From a virus, in the IMG/VR virus record IMGVR_UViG_3300005913_001977, positions 1 to 32,138 of that record: a stretch of DNA of 32,138 nt. The stretch is one strand, 5' to 3'. Positions within the stretch are counted from its first letter, which is position 1. The number at the start of each line of letters is the position of its first letter. This document shows, in pieces, positions 1 through 6,137 of this stretch. The position numbers were made by a program, and so were the translations under genes. Below the pieces are notes generated by a model. It did no database searches and had not been told where the DNA came from. It worked only from the letters and a program-made list of their open reading frames with translations.

Positions 1-93
1 CATGCCAGTACCTACTGATGGGTCGTTCTTATCCAAAGAACCTACGTTCCTAGGATTCTCATAATGATCTAAAACTTTATCTGAATAAGCCAT
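1..93 (-). CDS. iscU: IscU-like Fe-S cluster scaffold protein (5' end only)
   Basis: Only the first 31 codons lie in the window. The reverse strand reads MAYSDKVLDHYENPRNVGS and then LDKNDPSVGTGM. This is the near-invariant N-terminus of bacterial IscU, the scaffold on which [2Fe-2S] and [4Fe-4S] clusters are assembled by the IscS desulfurase before transfer to apo-proteins. The cluster-ligating cysteines lie beyond the window edge, so activity cannot be judged. The start is supported by an AGGAG Shine-Dalgarno sequence 7 nt upstream (around 101-105). A T4-type late box (GATAAATA, 129-136) sits upstream, so it is probably expressed late. Its neighbours are virion-like genes, not isc genes, so it looks like an auxiliary metabolic gene acquired by a phage. 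Family identification is strong; completeness is unknown. Confidence 0.88.
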   Translation of the reverse strand, partial: MAYSDKVLDHYENPRNVGSLDKNDPSVGTGM

Positions 94-128
94 GTTGTTT
101 CTCCTGATACTTGACTATTATTGTACAG

Positions 129-136
129 TATTTATC
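129..136 (-). promoter_or_regulatory. T4-type late promoter box of iscU
   Basis: GATAAATA on the minus strand matches 7 of 8 bases of the T4 late consensus TATAAATA. It lies 35 nt upstream of the iscU start, leaving room for a short leader with an AGGAG ribosome-binding site. Confidence 0.6.
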
Positions 137-156
137 ATGTTAATGCAAGAGATTTT

Positions 157-531
157 TTAAAAAACGGATTTGTTTCTTTTTTTGCCGGCACGTTTGGCCA
201 TTTTGGATACGGTGTCCACTGGTGCTTTGTTTGCGTCCGTATTGGTTGTTGTAGCATCTGTATCGTCTGTGTCATCAGCTGATCGAAGTTCCACATAATC
301 TTTATTGAAGCTTTTTATTAGATTTTTGAGAGCTGGATTGTTTTCGTTTGCAGACACAAGGGCGTCATAATTAAAATTCTTATCAGTATTAAGAACCATA
401 TTAATAAGGCTTTGTGTTGAAATCTTTGGGGGTGTTTTCTTATCTTTATATCTGTGGCGGATAAGTTCCAGAGCTGTTGTTAAATTTGACTCTGGAGTAT
501 TTGTACTGTTTGTAAATTCATCTAATCGCAC
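157..531 (-). CDS. Unknown protein, possible small virion/core protein
   Basis: 124 aa, starting with GTG. It begins 2 nt after the stop of the upstream gene (534-1220), so the two are probably cotranscribed and translationally coupled. The N-terminal 80 residues look helical and mixed in charge. Residues about 85-105 are a low-complexity Asp/Thr stretch, and the C-terminus is strongly basic (KMAKRAGKKRNKS). An acidic linker followed by a basic tail resembles small head-core or scaffold-associated proteins of T4-like phages, but I recognise no family. The role is inferred only from position next to another Glu/Asp-rich protein and from the late-promoter neighbourhood. Confidence 0.75.
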   Translation of the reverse strand: MRLDEFTNSTNTPESNLTTALELIRHRYKDKKTPPKISTQSLINMVLNTDKNFNYDALVSANENNPALKNLIKSFNKDYVELRSADDTDDTDATTTNTDANKAPVDTVSKMAKRAGKKRNKSVF

Positions 532-533
532 GA

Positions 534-1220
534 TTATCTTAATTCACGGCCAAGTTCTTCTGCACCACCAGTAGCGGCATCTGTAGCCGCAAAGCCATCA
601 GTTTCGTCTGCATCTAGATCACTCTCAGGTGCTGGAAGTTCTGCTGGTAATTCATCTGGCATTGCCATTGGGTTGTCTGTTTGCTCGCCAGTTAGGATTT
701 TAACACCATTGTCAACACCTTCACGTGCTGTTTGTAGTTGTGTCATTAATGTATCTAGTGTTGTTCCGACAGCGTTTTTAAAACCATCTGACTGTTCAGA
801 ACCAATTTGGTCACGGATACTGTCTAACAGTTGTGGAAGTTGTTCGTTTTGCATCTTGCCAACTTTCTCAATGGCGTCTTGGATTGAATCAACCATGTCT
901 TTAGCGGCTAATAACACTTCAGCGTTGCCAACTTCACCTTCGTTGATGATTTCAGCTTCTGTTGTTGTGTTAGCGTTTTCTTCTAACCAACGTGATAGTC
1001 CTTCTTTCACTGTCAACAATTCCATATAGCGTGGATTTGTCTCTGCTGTATGTAAATTTGCACTGTGGCGGATTTTATCCAAATTAGCGGCGATAGTTTC
1101 GCTGAGTTTTTCAGCTTTTTCAACGGTTAGGCTATCGTAATTAATAGCAAATCCAAAACGACTTTCTAACACTTTGTTAATCTTTTTCGCTGATGTCAAT
1201 GACATTTCTGCTAGTTTCAT
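534..1220 (-). CDS. Conserved phage protein of unknown function, helical, acidic C-terminus
   Basis: 228 aa. It starts MKLAEMSLTSAKKINKV, an opening I associate with conserved proteins of marine T4-like phages, though no function is known to me. Residues 1-170 appear mostly alpha-helical with coiled-coil potential (Asp/Glu/Gln-rich heptads around 100-170). Residues 185-225 are Pro/Glu/Asp/Ala-rich and probably disordered. That design fits a scaffold or internal head protein, but this is inference. An AGGGAT Shine-Dalgarno sequence lies 7 nt upstream of the ATG. The downstream gene begins 2 nt after its stop. Confidence 0.8.
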   Translation of the reverse strand: MKLAEMSLTSAKKINKVLESRFGFAINYDSLTVEKAEKLSETIAANLDKIRHSANLHTAETNPRYMELLTVKEGLSRWLEENANTTTEAEIINEGEVGNAEVLLAAKDMVDSIQDAIEKVGKMQNEQLPQLLDSIRDQIGSEQSDGFKNAVGTTLDTLMTQLQTAREGVDNGVKILTGEQTDNPMAMPDELPAELPAPESDLDADETDGFAATDAATGGAEELGRELR

Positions 1221-1238
1221 GGTATAATCCCTGTTAAT

Positions 1239-1727
1239 TTATTCTTTAATATATTTAGCCAAGTTTAGAGTTTTCTTTAATTCTTTCTTGACCTCTTCTA
1301 GTCGATCCATGGTGTCTGTGTACCTAGCTGAATAATAATCTTCCCTAAATCCGTCACCTTTTTCAACTGCCTTCTTGTAACCCGACCGATATTGTATGGC
1401 ATCTACCTCTAATCTACCCAACAGTGTATCAGCCTTCTTAATATCATTTGCTAGTGTGTGTTCTTTTTGGTGCAGGGCTATACAATAAAATATAGCATCT
1501 TTACGCGAAAAGAAATCAAATATATTAGTGGTGCCATTAACTACTCGCCAACACCTGTTATCAATTTTTACAACCTTATAATGCCCTACAAGAACATCAA
1601 ATCCAATTTGATAGCAAAAAGGCAGGTCACGAGGGCCACCAGATATACGATCTAATTCTTGTTCCGTAAATCTACGGATCTTGTCAAGATCAAATTCGCT
1701 ATATTTTCTTGTAATAGATTTTGCCAT
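1239..1727 (-). CDS. Unknown phage protein, 162 aa
   Basis: 162 aa, overlapping the 3' end of the upstream 66-aa gene by 29 nt. The N-terminal half is mixed alpha/beta with aromatic residues (around FCYQIGFDVLVGHYKVVKID). The C-terminal third, from about residue 95, is a long charged helix rich in Lys, Glu and Leu with coiled-coil character. There is no signal peptide, membrane segment or recognisable catalytic motif. I do not recognise the family. Its position within a block of late, probably virion-related genes suggests a structural or assembly accessory role, weakly. Confidence 0.75.
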   Translation of the reverse strand: MAKSITRKYSEFDLDKIRRFTEQELDRISGGPRDLPFCYQIGFDVLVGHYKVVKIDNRCWRVVNGTTNIFDFFSRKDAIFYCIALHQKEHTLANDIKKADTLLGRLEVDAIQYRSGYKKAVEKGDGFREDYYSARYTDTMDRLEEVKKELKKTLNLAKYIKE

Positions 1728-1899
1728 CTGAATTAGTTCTAATTAACACATCTTTGACAGTTAGTTGATTTGCAAGCAGTTGCTCGCGATCATTTAACTG
1801 ATTCTTTGCGATGGGCTCATCGGTGAACTGTTCCAACAATTCAATTTCTTCGTTGGTAATTGGCATTAGTAATTTGTTTGTGAGTTCTACGATCTTCAT
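1699..1899 (-). CDS. Small unknown phage protein, 66 aa
   Basis: 66 aa, beginning MKIVELTNKLLMPITNEE. An AGAAGGG Shine-Dalgarno sequence precedes the ATG, and a perfect T4 late box (TATAAATA, 1926-1933) lies 27 nt upstream, so this is the first gene of a late transcript that continues into the 162-aa gene (29-nt overlap). The sequence reads as a small helix-turn-helical domain followed by a beta-like C-terminus (VLIRTNSDGKIYYKKI). Function unknown. Confidence 0.72.
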   Translation of the reverse strand: MKIVELTNKLLMPITNEEIELLEQFTDEPIAKNQLNDREQLLANQLTVKDVLIRTNSDGKIYYKKI

Positions 1900-1925
1900 A
1901 AAGTCAAGCCCTTCTGGTTTAACTT

Positions 1926-1933
1926 TATTTATA
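1926..1933 (-). promoter_or_regulatory. T4-type late promoter box, perfect match
   Basis: TATAAATA on the minus strand is identical to the T4 late consensus. It overlaps the stop codon of the upstream gene (1929-2192) and lies 27 nt before the 66-aa gene. Confidence 0.7.
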
Positions 1934-2192
1934 GGTATATGTGGCCGCTGGAGATAAAACCTAACACAGCCGCGGCTAGGACACCAATCACAGTCACTCC
2001 AATTTTGACCAATTGGGTCACTCTAGTACGTTCGTTGGCAGTGAGACAAGCCTTGATATCCACCATATGGCCTTCAAGTTTGTCCATTCTTGTTTCTAAA
2101 TTGTCCAGCTTTGTTTCCAAGTTATTATACCTTTCGGCACATAACTCAACGTGGGCTTCTAGATTCTTTTTCTCTATTTCAGTGGTTGACAT
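1929..2192 (-). CDS. Small coiled-coil protein with C-terminal membrane segment
   Basis: 87 aa. Residues about 5-55 form a heptad-rich coiled coil (EKKNLEAHVEL then NLETKLDNLETRMDKLEG). Residues about 64-83 are a single hydrophobic segment (VKIGVTVIGVLAAAVLGFIS) near the C-terminus. This layout, cytoplasmic coiled coil plus a C-terminal anchor, is common in small phage proteins of the hemolysin XhlA type and in some holin-associated proteins. A lysis or membrane-associated role is possible but unproven. It sits alone between a late box at 1926 and the 2.2-2.3 kb repeat region. Confidence 0.75.
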   Translation of the reverse strand: MSTTEIEKKNLEAHVELCAERYNNLETKLDNLETRMDKLEGHMVDIKACLTANERTRVTQLVKIGVTVIGVLAAAVLGFISSGHIYL

Positions 2193-2230
2193 ACGTCGTG
2201 TCCATTATGTAAATGACCCGATGCAGTTGA

Positions 2231-2273
2231 TGTGCCTATGTTGTGCCTTAATATGTGCCTTAATTGTTTGCCT
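2231..2273. repeat. Iteron-like short direct repeats (TGTGCCT)
   Basis: TGTGCCT occurs at 2231-2237, 2242-2248 and 2254-2260, with a variant TTTGCCT at 2267-2273. The spacing of 11, 12 and 13 bp is near one helical turn. They lie in the 122-nt gap between the coiled-coil gene and the 148-aa gene. Confidence 0.5.
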
Positions 2274-2282
2274 TTGCATCAC

Positions 2283-2300
2283 GTAACGATCACTCGTTAC
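2283..2300. repeat. Hairpin/inverted repeat GTAACG-N6-CGTTAC
   Basis: A perfect 6-bp inverted repeat (2283-2288 and 2295-2300) with a 6-nt loop. It has no adjacent T-run on either strand, so it is not an obvious terminator. It lies between the stop of the 148-aa gene and the iteron-like repeats. Confidence 0.5.
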
Positions 2301-2305
2301 ATTAA

Positions 2306-2313
2306 TATTTATT
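2306..2313 (-). promoter_or_regulatory. Possible late promoter box, weak
   Basis: AATAAATA on minus, 7 of 8 matches to the late consensus, lies 114 nt upstream of the coiled-coil gene. The hairpin and the iteron-like repeats would fall in its leader. It could equally be chance in AT-rich intergenic DNA. Confidence 0.35.
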
Positions 2314-2314
2314 T

Positions 2315-2761
2315 CTAAATCGTTGGAGTAAAGTATATGTTTTTATACACACCTTCTGCGTAGAACAGTGGATGAGGTGGGGCAGGCATTTGTTCATCTA
2401 ATCCTACTATTGCAGGTACGTAAACAAAATCGTTTTTGATAGTGCCATATGGATCATCATTTAATCTATAGACTTCGTCGAATTCTATTGAGAACGAAAA
2501 GCTCCAAACATTGTACTTAAATCCTAGGTCACCAAGATAGAATGATCCAAATTTAAATTGGGCCACAGCAATATCCTCCATTCTCCAAACATTAGATATA
2601 TTAAATAATTGTGTTCTTAGTCCCAACAGTTGGCATACTGTTTCAAAATTACGTTGTTGATTTCTTTGTTTTGTCTTTTCAACTGAGTGTTGTAAGACAT
2701 TAGTTTTTGTAATGTCTATCAAGGTGAAAATTTGGTGATTGTACATTCTTTGTTCTATCAT
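2315..2761 (-). CDS. Conserved T4-like phage protein, probably virion-associated
   Basis: 148 aa, starting MIEQRMYNHQIFTLIDITKT. The opening resembles a small conserved protein of marine T4-like phages, though I cannot attach a function. The middle (VAQFKFGSFYLGDLGFKYNVWSF, broken by turns) is beta-rich and aromatic. The C-terminus is Pro-rich. There is no membrane segment. A late box (AATAAATA, 2770-2777) ends only 8 nt before the ATG and no Shine-Dalgarno sequence is visible, so the transcript would be almost leaderless. A structural (baseplate or tail) role is plausible from its neighbours but not shown. Confidence 0.78.
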   Translation of the reverse strand: MIEQRMYNHQIFTLIDITKTNVLQHSVEKTKQRNQQRNFETVCQLLGLRTQLFNISNVWRMEDIAVAQFKFGSFYLGDLGFKYNVWSFSFSIEFDEVYRLNDDPYGTIKNDFVYVPAIVGLDEQMPAPPHPLFYAEGVYKNIYFTPTI

Positions 2762-2769
2762 TATAATAC

Positions 2770-2777
2770 TATTTATT
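2770..2777 (-). promoter_or_regulatory. T4-type late promoter box next to a start codon
   Basis: AATAAATA (7 of 8) on minus, 8 nt upstream of the ATG at 2761. Transcription would begin at or within a few bases of the start codon. Confidence 0.5.
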
Positions 2778-2795
2778 GGTAGGATTTTAAGTCAT

Positions 2796-2822
2796 AAAAA
2801 AAGCACCCAAAGATGCTTTTTT
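2796..2822 (-). terminator. Rho-independent terminator of the 152-aa gene
   Basis: On the minus strand an A-rich stem (AAAAAAGCA paired with TGCTTTTTT) closes a short loop and ends in a T-run, 16 nt after the stop at 2838. Confidence 0.75.
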
Positions 2823-2837
2823 AATATATTAAACCAG

Positions 2838-3296
2838 TTAGGCTGTAGGTGTTACAGTGCCTTCAATTACTTGTGTACCACTAATATCAACAAGGTTAGC
2901 TTTTGATGGTATTGCGGTATTTGCATAGGTAAATGTTGTACCAGTTAATCGTGTTGCCGCTGTGTTGGCGCCAATCTGTCTGATGCGATGTTGCAAGTCA
3001 TCTGCGGATACACTTTTATCTGTAATAATAAAAATATTTGCCTGATCTGCTACTGTGGAACCTGTTGTCCAATAGGCCAATGGTGCCGCTTCATCAATTA
3101 TTGATTCAATTACTCCCCCAGTCAATCCAGAGTCTGGAACTAGGTTGCCACGTGGTGTTGTGGTTGTTGTTGACCCACCTGCGTTAACTGTAATTGTGTG
3201 TAATCTCGAGTTAACCGGATATATAGTGCCTACTGTTGTCTGCGTTCCCACTAACGTGTTAGCTTGGCCCAATTTCCATTTTTGTACTATTGCCAT
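2838..3296 (-). CDS. Small Thr/Ala-rich virion-like protein 1
   Basis: 152 aa, starting MAIVQKWKLGQANTLVG. The composition is dominated by Thr, Val, Ala, Ile and Gly, with few charged residues, beta-strand-prone stretches (residues 20-60) and a Thr run (STTTTTPRG). It has no cysteine, membrane segment or enzyme motif. This fits an abundant surface or decoration protein of the virion. It is its own transcription unit: late box at 3327-3334, TTGGAGAG ribosome-binding site, and a terminator at 2796-2822. A dedicated promoter and terminator suggest high late expression. I cannot name a family. Confidence 0.8.
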   Translation of the reverse strand: MAIVQKWKLGQANTLVGTQTTVGTIYPVNSRLHTITVNAGGSTTTTTPRGNLVPDSGLTGGVIESIIDEAAPLAYWTTGSTVADQANIFIITDKSVSADDLQHRIRQIGANTAATRLTGTTFTYANTAIPSKANLVDISGTQVIEGTVTPTA

Positions 3297-3326
3297 TTCT
3301 ATCTCTCCAATTTAGATCCTTTTTAT

Positions 3327-3334
3327 TATTTATG
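3327..3334 (-). promoter_or_regulatory. T4-type late promoter box
   Basis: CATAAATA (7 of 8) on minus, 30 nt before the ATG of the 152-aa gene. Confidence 0.6.
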
Positions 3335-3356
3335 CAGGATCGGCAGAATGCAAGAT

Positions 3357-3387
3357 TAAAAAAAAAGCACTCCGAAGAGTGCTTTTT
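3357..3387 (-). terminator. Rho-independent terminator of the 120-aa gene
   Basis: On minus: AAAAAGCACTC, loop TTCG, GAGTGCTTTTT, then more T. A strong stem with a stable tetraloop, about 26 nt after the stop at 3413. Confidence 0.85.
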
Positions 3388-3412
3388 GTGTTCCATACAT
3401 AAAGTATAGAGC

Positions 3413-3775
3413 TTACATACCTTCTAAAGTAGTAGGTTCTGTAACTGTTACTGATTGTGAGTCTGATAGTGTAGCAACACCACCTGCAACTGCAAATGTA
3501 CCTGTATCAAGTACTTGTGCAATTAAGTCTGCCATTTGATTGATATCAAGTGCATGCTTATCAACTACAGCATAGATTTCATTACCGTCTGCTTTAAAGT
3601 TAAAAGTACCAACTGCTGAACCAAATGCGTCTGAGATTCTTGCCGCCGCCGCATCAGATGCCGCTACTGCTAAACCTGAACCACTTAATACAACTTTGTA
3701 TACTGATTGTGCTACATTTCTTTGGATTGTACCGCGAGCTACTGCTGTTGGGTTAGTTCTTGTAAAAACTGCCAT
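3413..3775 (-). CDS. Small Ala/Thr-rich virion-like protein 2
   Basis: 120 aa, starting MAVFTRTNPTAVARGTIQRN. It is rich in Ala, Val, Thr, Ser and Gly. The opening 'MAxFxRT' is shared with the next gene (MATFARTSKSSR), and both share a similar C-terminal layout of hydrophobic-Ala then Val/Thr strands, so the two may be distant paralogues. The middle has a conserved-looking block (FNFKADGNEIYAVVDKHAL). There are no enzyme motifs or membrane segments. It is a single-gene late unit: late box 3822-3829, an AGGAG ribosome-binding site, and terminator 3357-3387. A virion surface protein is the best guess. Confidence 0.8.
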   Translation of the reverse strand: MAVFTRTNPTAVARGTIQRNVAQSVYKVVLSGSGLAVAASDAAAARISDAFGSAVGTFNFKADGNEIYAVVDKHALDINQMADLIAQVLDTGTFAVAGGVATLSDSQSVTVTEPTTLEGM

Positions 3776-3821
3776 TGTGCTTCTCCTAATTTTATTACTC
3801 GAGTCTGTCCGAGCATAAATT

Positions 3822-3829
3822 TATTTATC
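3822..3829 (-). promoter_or_regulatory. T4-type late promoter box
   Basis: GATAAATA (7 of 8) on minus, 46 nt upstream of the ATG at 3775. The leader contains a small CTCG/CGAG hairpin before the AGGAG ribosome-binding site. Confidence 0.6.
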
Positions 3830-3840
3830 AAGGTTTAGCC

Positions 3841-3876
3841 AAAAAAAAGCACGCTGATTAAGCGTGCTTTGTTTTA
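3841..3876 (-). terminator. Rho-independent terminator of the 126-aa gene
   Basis: On minus: AAAGCACGCTTAATCAGCGTGCTTTTTTTT, that is a stem AAAGCACGCT/AGCGTGCTTT closed by a short loop, followed by a run of T, about 20 nt after the stop at 3896. Confidence 0.87.
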
Positions 3877-3895
3877 TATTCTGCTAACTTAAAAC

Positions 3896-4276
3896 TTAAT
3901 ATACAAAGTCAGCTACTGTTGCTGATGTTACACCAGAACCGTAAGTTACATAGTTGTTGCAATATGCTTGTAAACTTTGGTCGCCAGTTGCGGCTGTGCC
4001 TACGAAGCCTGATACCCCTACGTGAAATACGTTACCACTTAGTGGAGTTCCTAATAACTCAATTGAGCCCACTTGTGAAATTGCTTGTACTAATTTGTTA
4101 TAGTTAGAACCGTCTGCTAGGAAGTCAACTGCACCTGCTACAACGCCTGATGCTGACCACATACCTGCTGAAGTTACAGTGAAGTGCTGTAGCGTTCTGC
4201 CTGTTATCATTGCGTTACCAAATCCAGATCCGTCTGCAGGTCTGCTTGATTTTGATGTTCTTGCGAATGTTGCCAT
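3896..4276 (-). CDS. Small Gly/Ser/Ala-rich virion-like protein 3
   Basis: 126 aa, starting MATFARTSKSSRPADGSG. It is rich in Gly, Ser, Ala, Val and Thr, with a Phe-Leu-Ala-Asp-Gly block (VDFLADGSNYNKLVQAISQV) at the position of the 'FKADGNEIYAVV' block of the preceding gene. That supports common ancestry of the two proteins. It is a single-gene late unit: late box 4343-4350, leader with a GTGCTA/TAGCAC hairpin (4322-4335), a GGAG ribosome-binding site, and terminator 3841-3876. Likely an abundant virion component; the family is not recognised. Confidence 0.8.
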   Translation of the reverse strand: MATFARTSKSSRPADGSGFGNAMITGRTLQHFTVTSAGMWSASGVVAGAVDFLADGSNYNKLVQAISQVGSIELLGTPLSGNVFHVGVSGFVGTAATGDQSLQAYCNNYVTYGSGVTSATVADFVY

Positions 4277-4321
4277 TTTTCTTTCTCCAAAATTGTTATT
4301 TTAATATAATTATTAATTGTC

Positions 4322-4335
4322 GTGCTAGATAGCAC
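4322..4335 (-). promoter_or_regulatory. 5' UTR hairpin, GTGCTA-2nt-TAGCAC
   Basis: A perfect 6-bp inverted repeat just downstream of the late box, in the leader of the 126-aa gene. A 5'-terminal hairpin of this kind can protect a highly translated mRNA from decay; that role is inference. The minimal 2-nt loop means the RNA hairpin would lose its innermost pair. Confidence 0.45.
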
Positions 4336-4342
4336 ATGTAAG

Positions 4343-4350
4343 TATTTATG
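4343..4350 (-). promoter_or_regulatory. T4-type late promoter box
   Basis: CATAAATA (7 of 8) on minus, about 67 nt before the ATG of the 126-aa gene and just after the stop of the 184-aa gene. Confidence 0.6.
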
Positions 4351-4356
4351 TTTTAA

Positions 4357-4911
4357 TTATAATTTACTTTTGAAATGCACAAAAATGTCAGCTTGATGTG
4401 CTGTAGACTGTAACACGTTTTTTAACGCTCTTTTTGTTACAGCTTTTTCTGTTTTACTAGGTAGTTGCCAATCTGCAATGTTACGTCTTGCTGAGCTTAA
4501 TTCACTACTGCTAACCTTAAAAGCATCCTGTAATTTCTTAAACAGTGCTCGATCTAATCCGCGGTCCTTGTGTCCAGCAGTGATCTCTCTAAAATATCTT
4601 CTTATCGCTAGCACAGGTACTGATATATTAGCGTTAGCTTTAATCCTTGCTGAGTACTTGTCTTGGTTGTTTAACACTGCTAGTAGATTATGTAGGTCTG
4701 TAGCACTGGTACGCATAGCATCAAAGTTAGTATAGTCCATGGTGTCTCGAACATATTTTTTAGCCCAGGCATTGTCTTCTTGGCGTAGTATCTCTAACAT
4801 CAATATCATAGTGAACGCCATCTTTGCGACATCGTCTGCGGATTTGCCCCTGAGCGTGTCACTGCCTCTGAACATCCTTGCTTCTTTTAACTCCTCAAAG
4901 AAGTCAAACAT
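4357..4911 (-). CDS. Conserved T4-like phage protein of unknown function
   Basis: 184 aa, starting MFDFFEELKEARMFRGSD. It is predicted almost wholly alpha-helical and basic. Its ATG shares one base with the stop of the upstream 408-aa gene (TAATG), so translation is coupled and the products may act together. There is no membrane segment or recognised motif. If the 408-aa protein is a nucleotidyltransferase, this helical partner could be an accessory subunit; that is inference. Confidence 0.78.
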   Translation of the reverse strand: MFDFFEELKEARMFRGSDTLRGKSADDVAKMAFTMILMLEILRQEDNAWAKKYVRDTMDYTNFDAMRTSATDLHNLLAVLNNQDKYSARIKANANISVPVLAIRRYFREITAGHKDRGLDRALFKKLQDAFKVSSSELSSARRNIADWQLPSKTEKAVTKRALKNVLQSTAHQADIFVHFKSKL

Positions 4912-6137
4912 TATGCTTTACCTTGGAAGTTAGTTCTTGAAAATTCTAAACGATCAACTAATTTTATAGCGCCACCATCGTGCCCAATGGCAACAAAACC
5001 TTCTGGTGTAGTAACCTTGTAGCCATCGTTGGTTTTTTGGAAAGTACCTATGCCTTCTACCTGTTGTAGTTTGCGCAATAGCAGGCCTTTCATTTCAATC
5101 AATCTTTTATATACAGCCATGATGCCAGTTAATGCGTTGGCGTTGTCTGCGATCCACTGTTCTTTTTCTTTGATCTTAACTAGTCTATTCTGTGCGGCTC
5201 TATCAGTGATGTTCTCTATGTCTTTGGTCATTACATCATTGTAATGCATTACAAAATCTTTAAGGAATGATGTTGGGTCAGTAACCTGTGTGCCGCTTCG
5301 TACCATCTTGTTAACAAAAGGTTTGATATTGCGGGCAAAGTCCTTGTTGTCTAAGATGATGTCAAATCTCTGTTTGCCAATCTTCTCAATGGTCTTGTAG
5401 GTGCTGTTCAGCATGGCTTTTAGTTTTACGTCCTCACTCGGAGTCAGGCTGGCTATGCCAGTGTAGTCTTTATATGTAGCATCGTCAAACCATACGTCAT
5501 TAGTTTGATTAAGTCCTTGTACATTTACTATAAACGAAGCTTTCATATCTTCAAGAGTATTACCTTCGTAGCTGGTGTGGAACACTATACCTAATTTGGC
5601 ATTAGCAATCCTAGCACCCAATTTAGAGTCAACAGGTACAGCATAAGTTATGGTGTTAGGAGTAAACACATAGCATGATTGACCGTTAATTTCTTCTGTG
5701 GTTACATCACCTTCTGTAAACATTAGGTCACCTTGCACCACTCCGCCTATCCCTAATTTTTTAAGATTTTTTAGTGCTGACTGTAATTTTACTGCTAGCT
5801 CAGGCTTATCACTGTAGAATTTTTCAATGTCTCTGGTGGACTTACACAGTTTAGGTTCTGCGGAAAATACTGATTTAGTACCAACAAAGAAACGACTGTC
5901 TTTAGGATCAACACCACATATAATTGCTGGTGACCCGTCCCACTTAACTGTTAGTTTGCTCGTGGTTCCTGTTCCATCTGCTAACATCTGGCGGAGGCTT
6001 TCTACATAATCCAATGCACTCATAGCGCCATCGTAGCCATCGTTAAACACTAGATCCTCGAGATGTTCAAGGTGCGTGTTCTTGCTTTCTGTTAGTAAAA
6101 AGGTTGGAGTCTGTCTTTTGATCTCAAATAGTTTCAT
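4911..6137 (-). CDS. Putative nucleotidyltransferase / ligase-superfamily protein (DUF6267-like)
   Basis: 408 aa. I associate it with a conserved uncharacterised family of marine T4-like phages (DUF6267, from memory). Motifs resembling covalent nucleotidyltransferases (DNA/RNA ligases) appear in order: KWDGS at 65-69 (motif I, K-x-D-G, Lys65 as candidate AMP acceptor); VVQGDLMF at 133-140 (motif III-like); GIVFHTSYEG at 183-192 (IIIa-like); PEGFVAI at 378-384 (motif IV, E-G-x-V); and AIKLVDR at 390-396 (motif V, Lys392). A helical insertion of roughly 180 residues separates IIIa from IV, which is unusual. The ATG overlaps the stop of the upstream gene (TAATG), and the 3' end is coupled to the 184-aa gene in the same way. 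It belongs to a late operon promoted near 6950. The existence of the gene is firm; the enzymatic assignment is inference. Confidence 0.8.
   Translation of the reverse strand: MKLFEIKRQTPTFLLTESKNTHLEHLEDLVFNDGYDGAMSALDYVESLRQMLADGTGTTSKLTVKWDGSPAIICGVDPKDSRFFVGTKSVFSAEPKLCKSTRDIEKFYSDKPELAVKLQSALKNLKKLGIGGVVQGDLMFTEGDVTTEEINGQSCYVFTPNTITYAVPVDSKLGARIANAKLGIVFHTSYEGNTLEDMKASFIVNVQGLNQTNDVWFDDATYKDYTGIASLTPSEDVKLKAMLNSTYKTIEKIGKQRFDIILDNKDFARNIKPFVNKMVRSGTQVTDPTSFLKDFVMHYNDVMTKDIENITDRAAQNRLVKIKEKEQWIADNANALTGIMAVYKRLIEMKGLLLRKLQQVEGIGTFQKTNDGYKVTTPEGFVAIGHDGGAIKLVDRLEFSRTNFQGKA

Noticed and set aside
673-1029. Plus-strand frame of 118 aa opposite the 228-aa gene
   Set aside because: It mirrors the codons of a well-supported minus-strand gene and has no ribosome-binding site or recognisable protein; a shadow frame.
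1939-2286. Plus-strand frame of 115 aa over the coiled-coil gene and the repeat gap
   Set aside because: No ribosome-binding site, Cys/Leu-rich antisense-type composition, and the minus-strand coiled-coil protein is a better gene.
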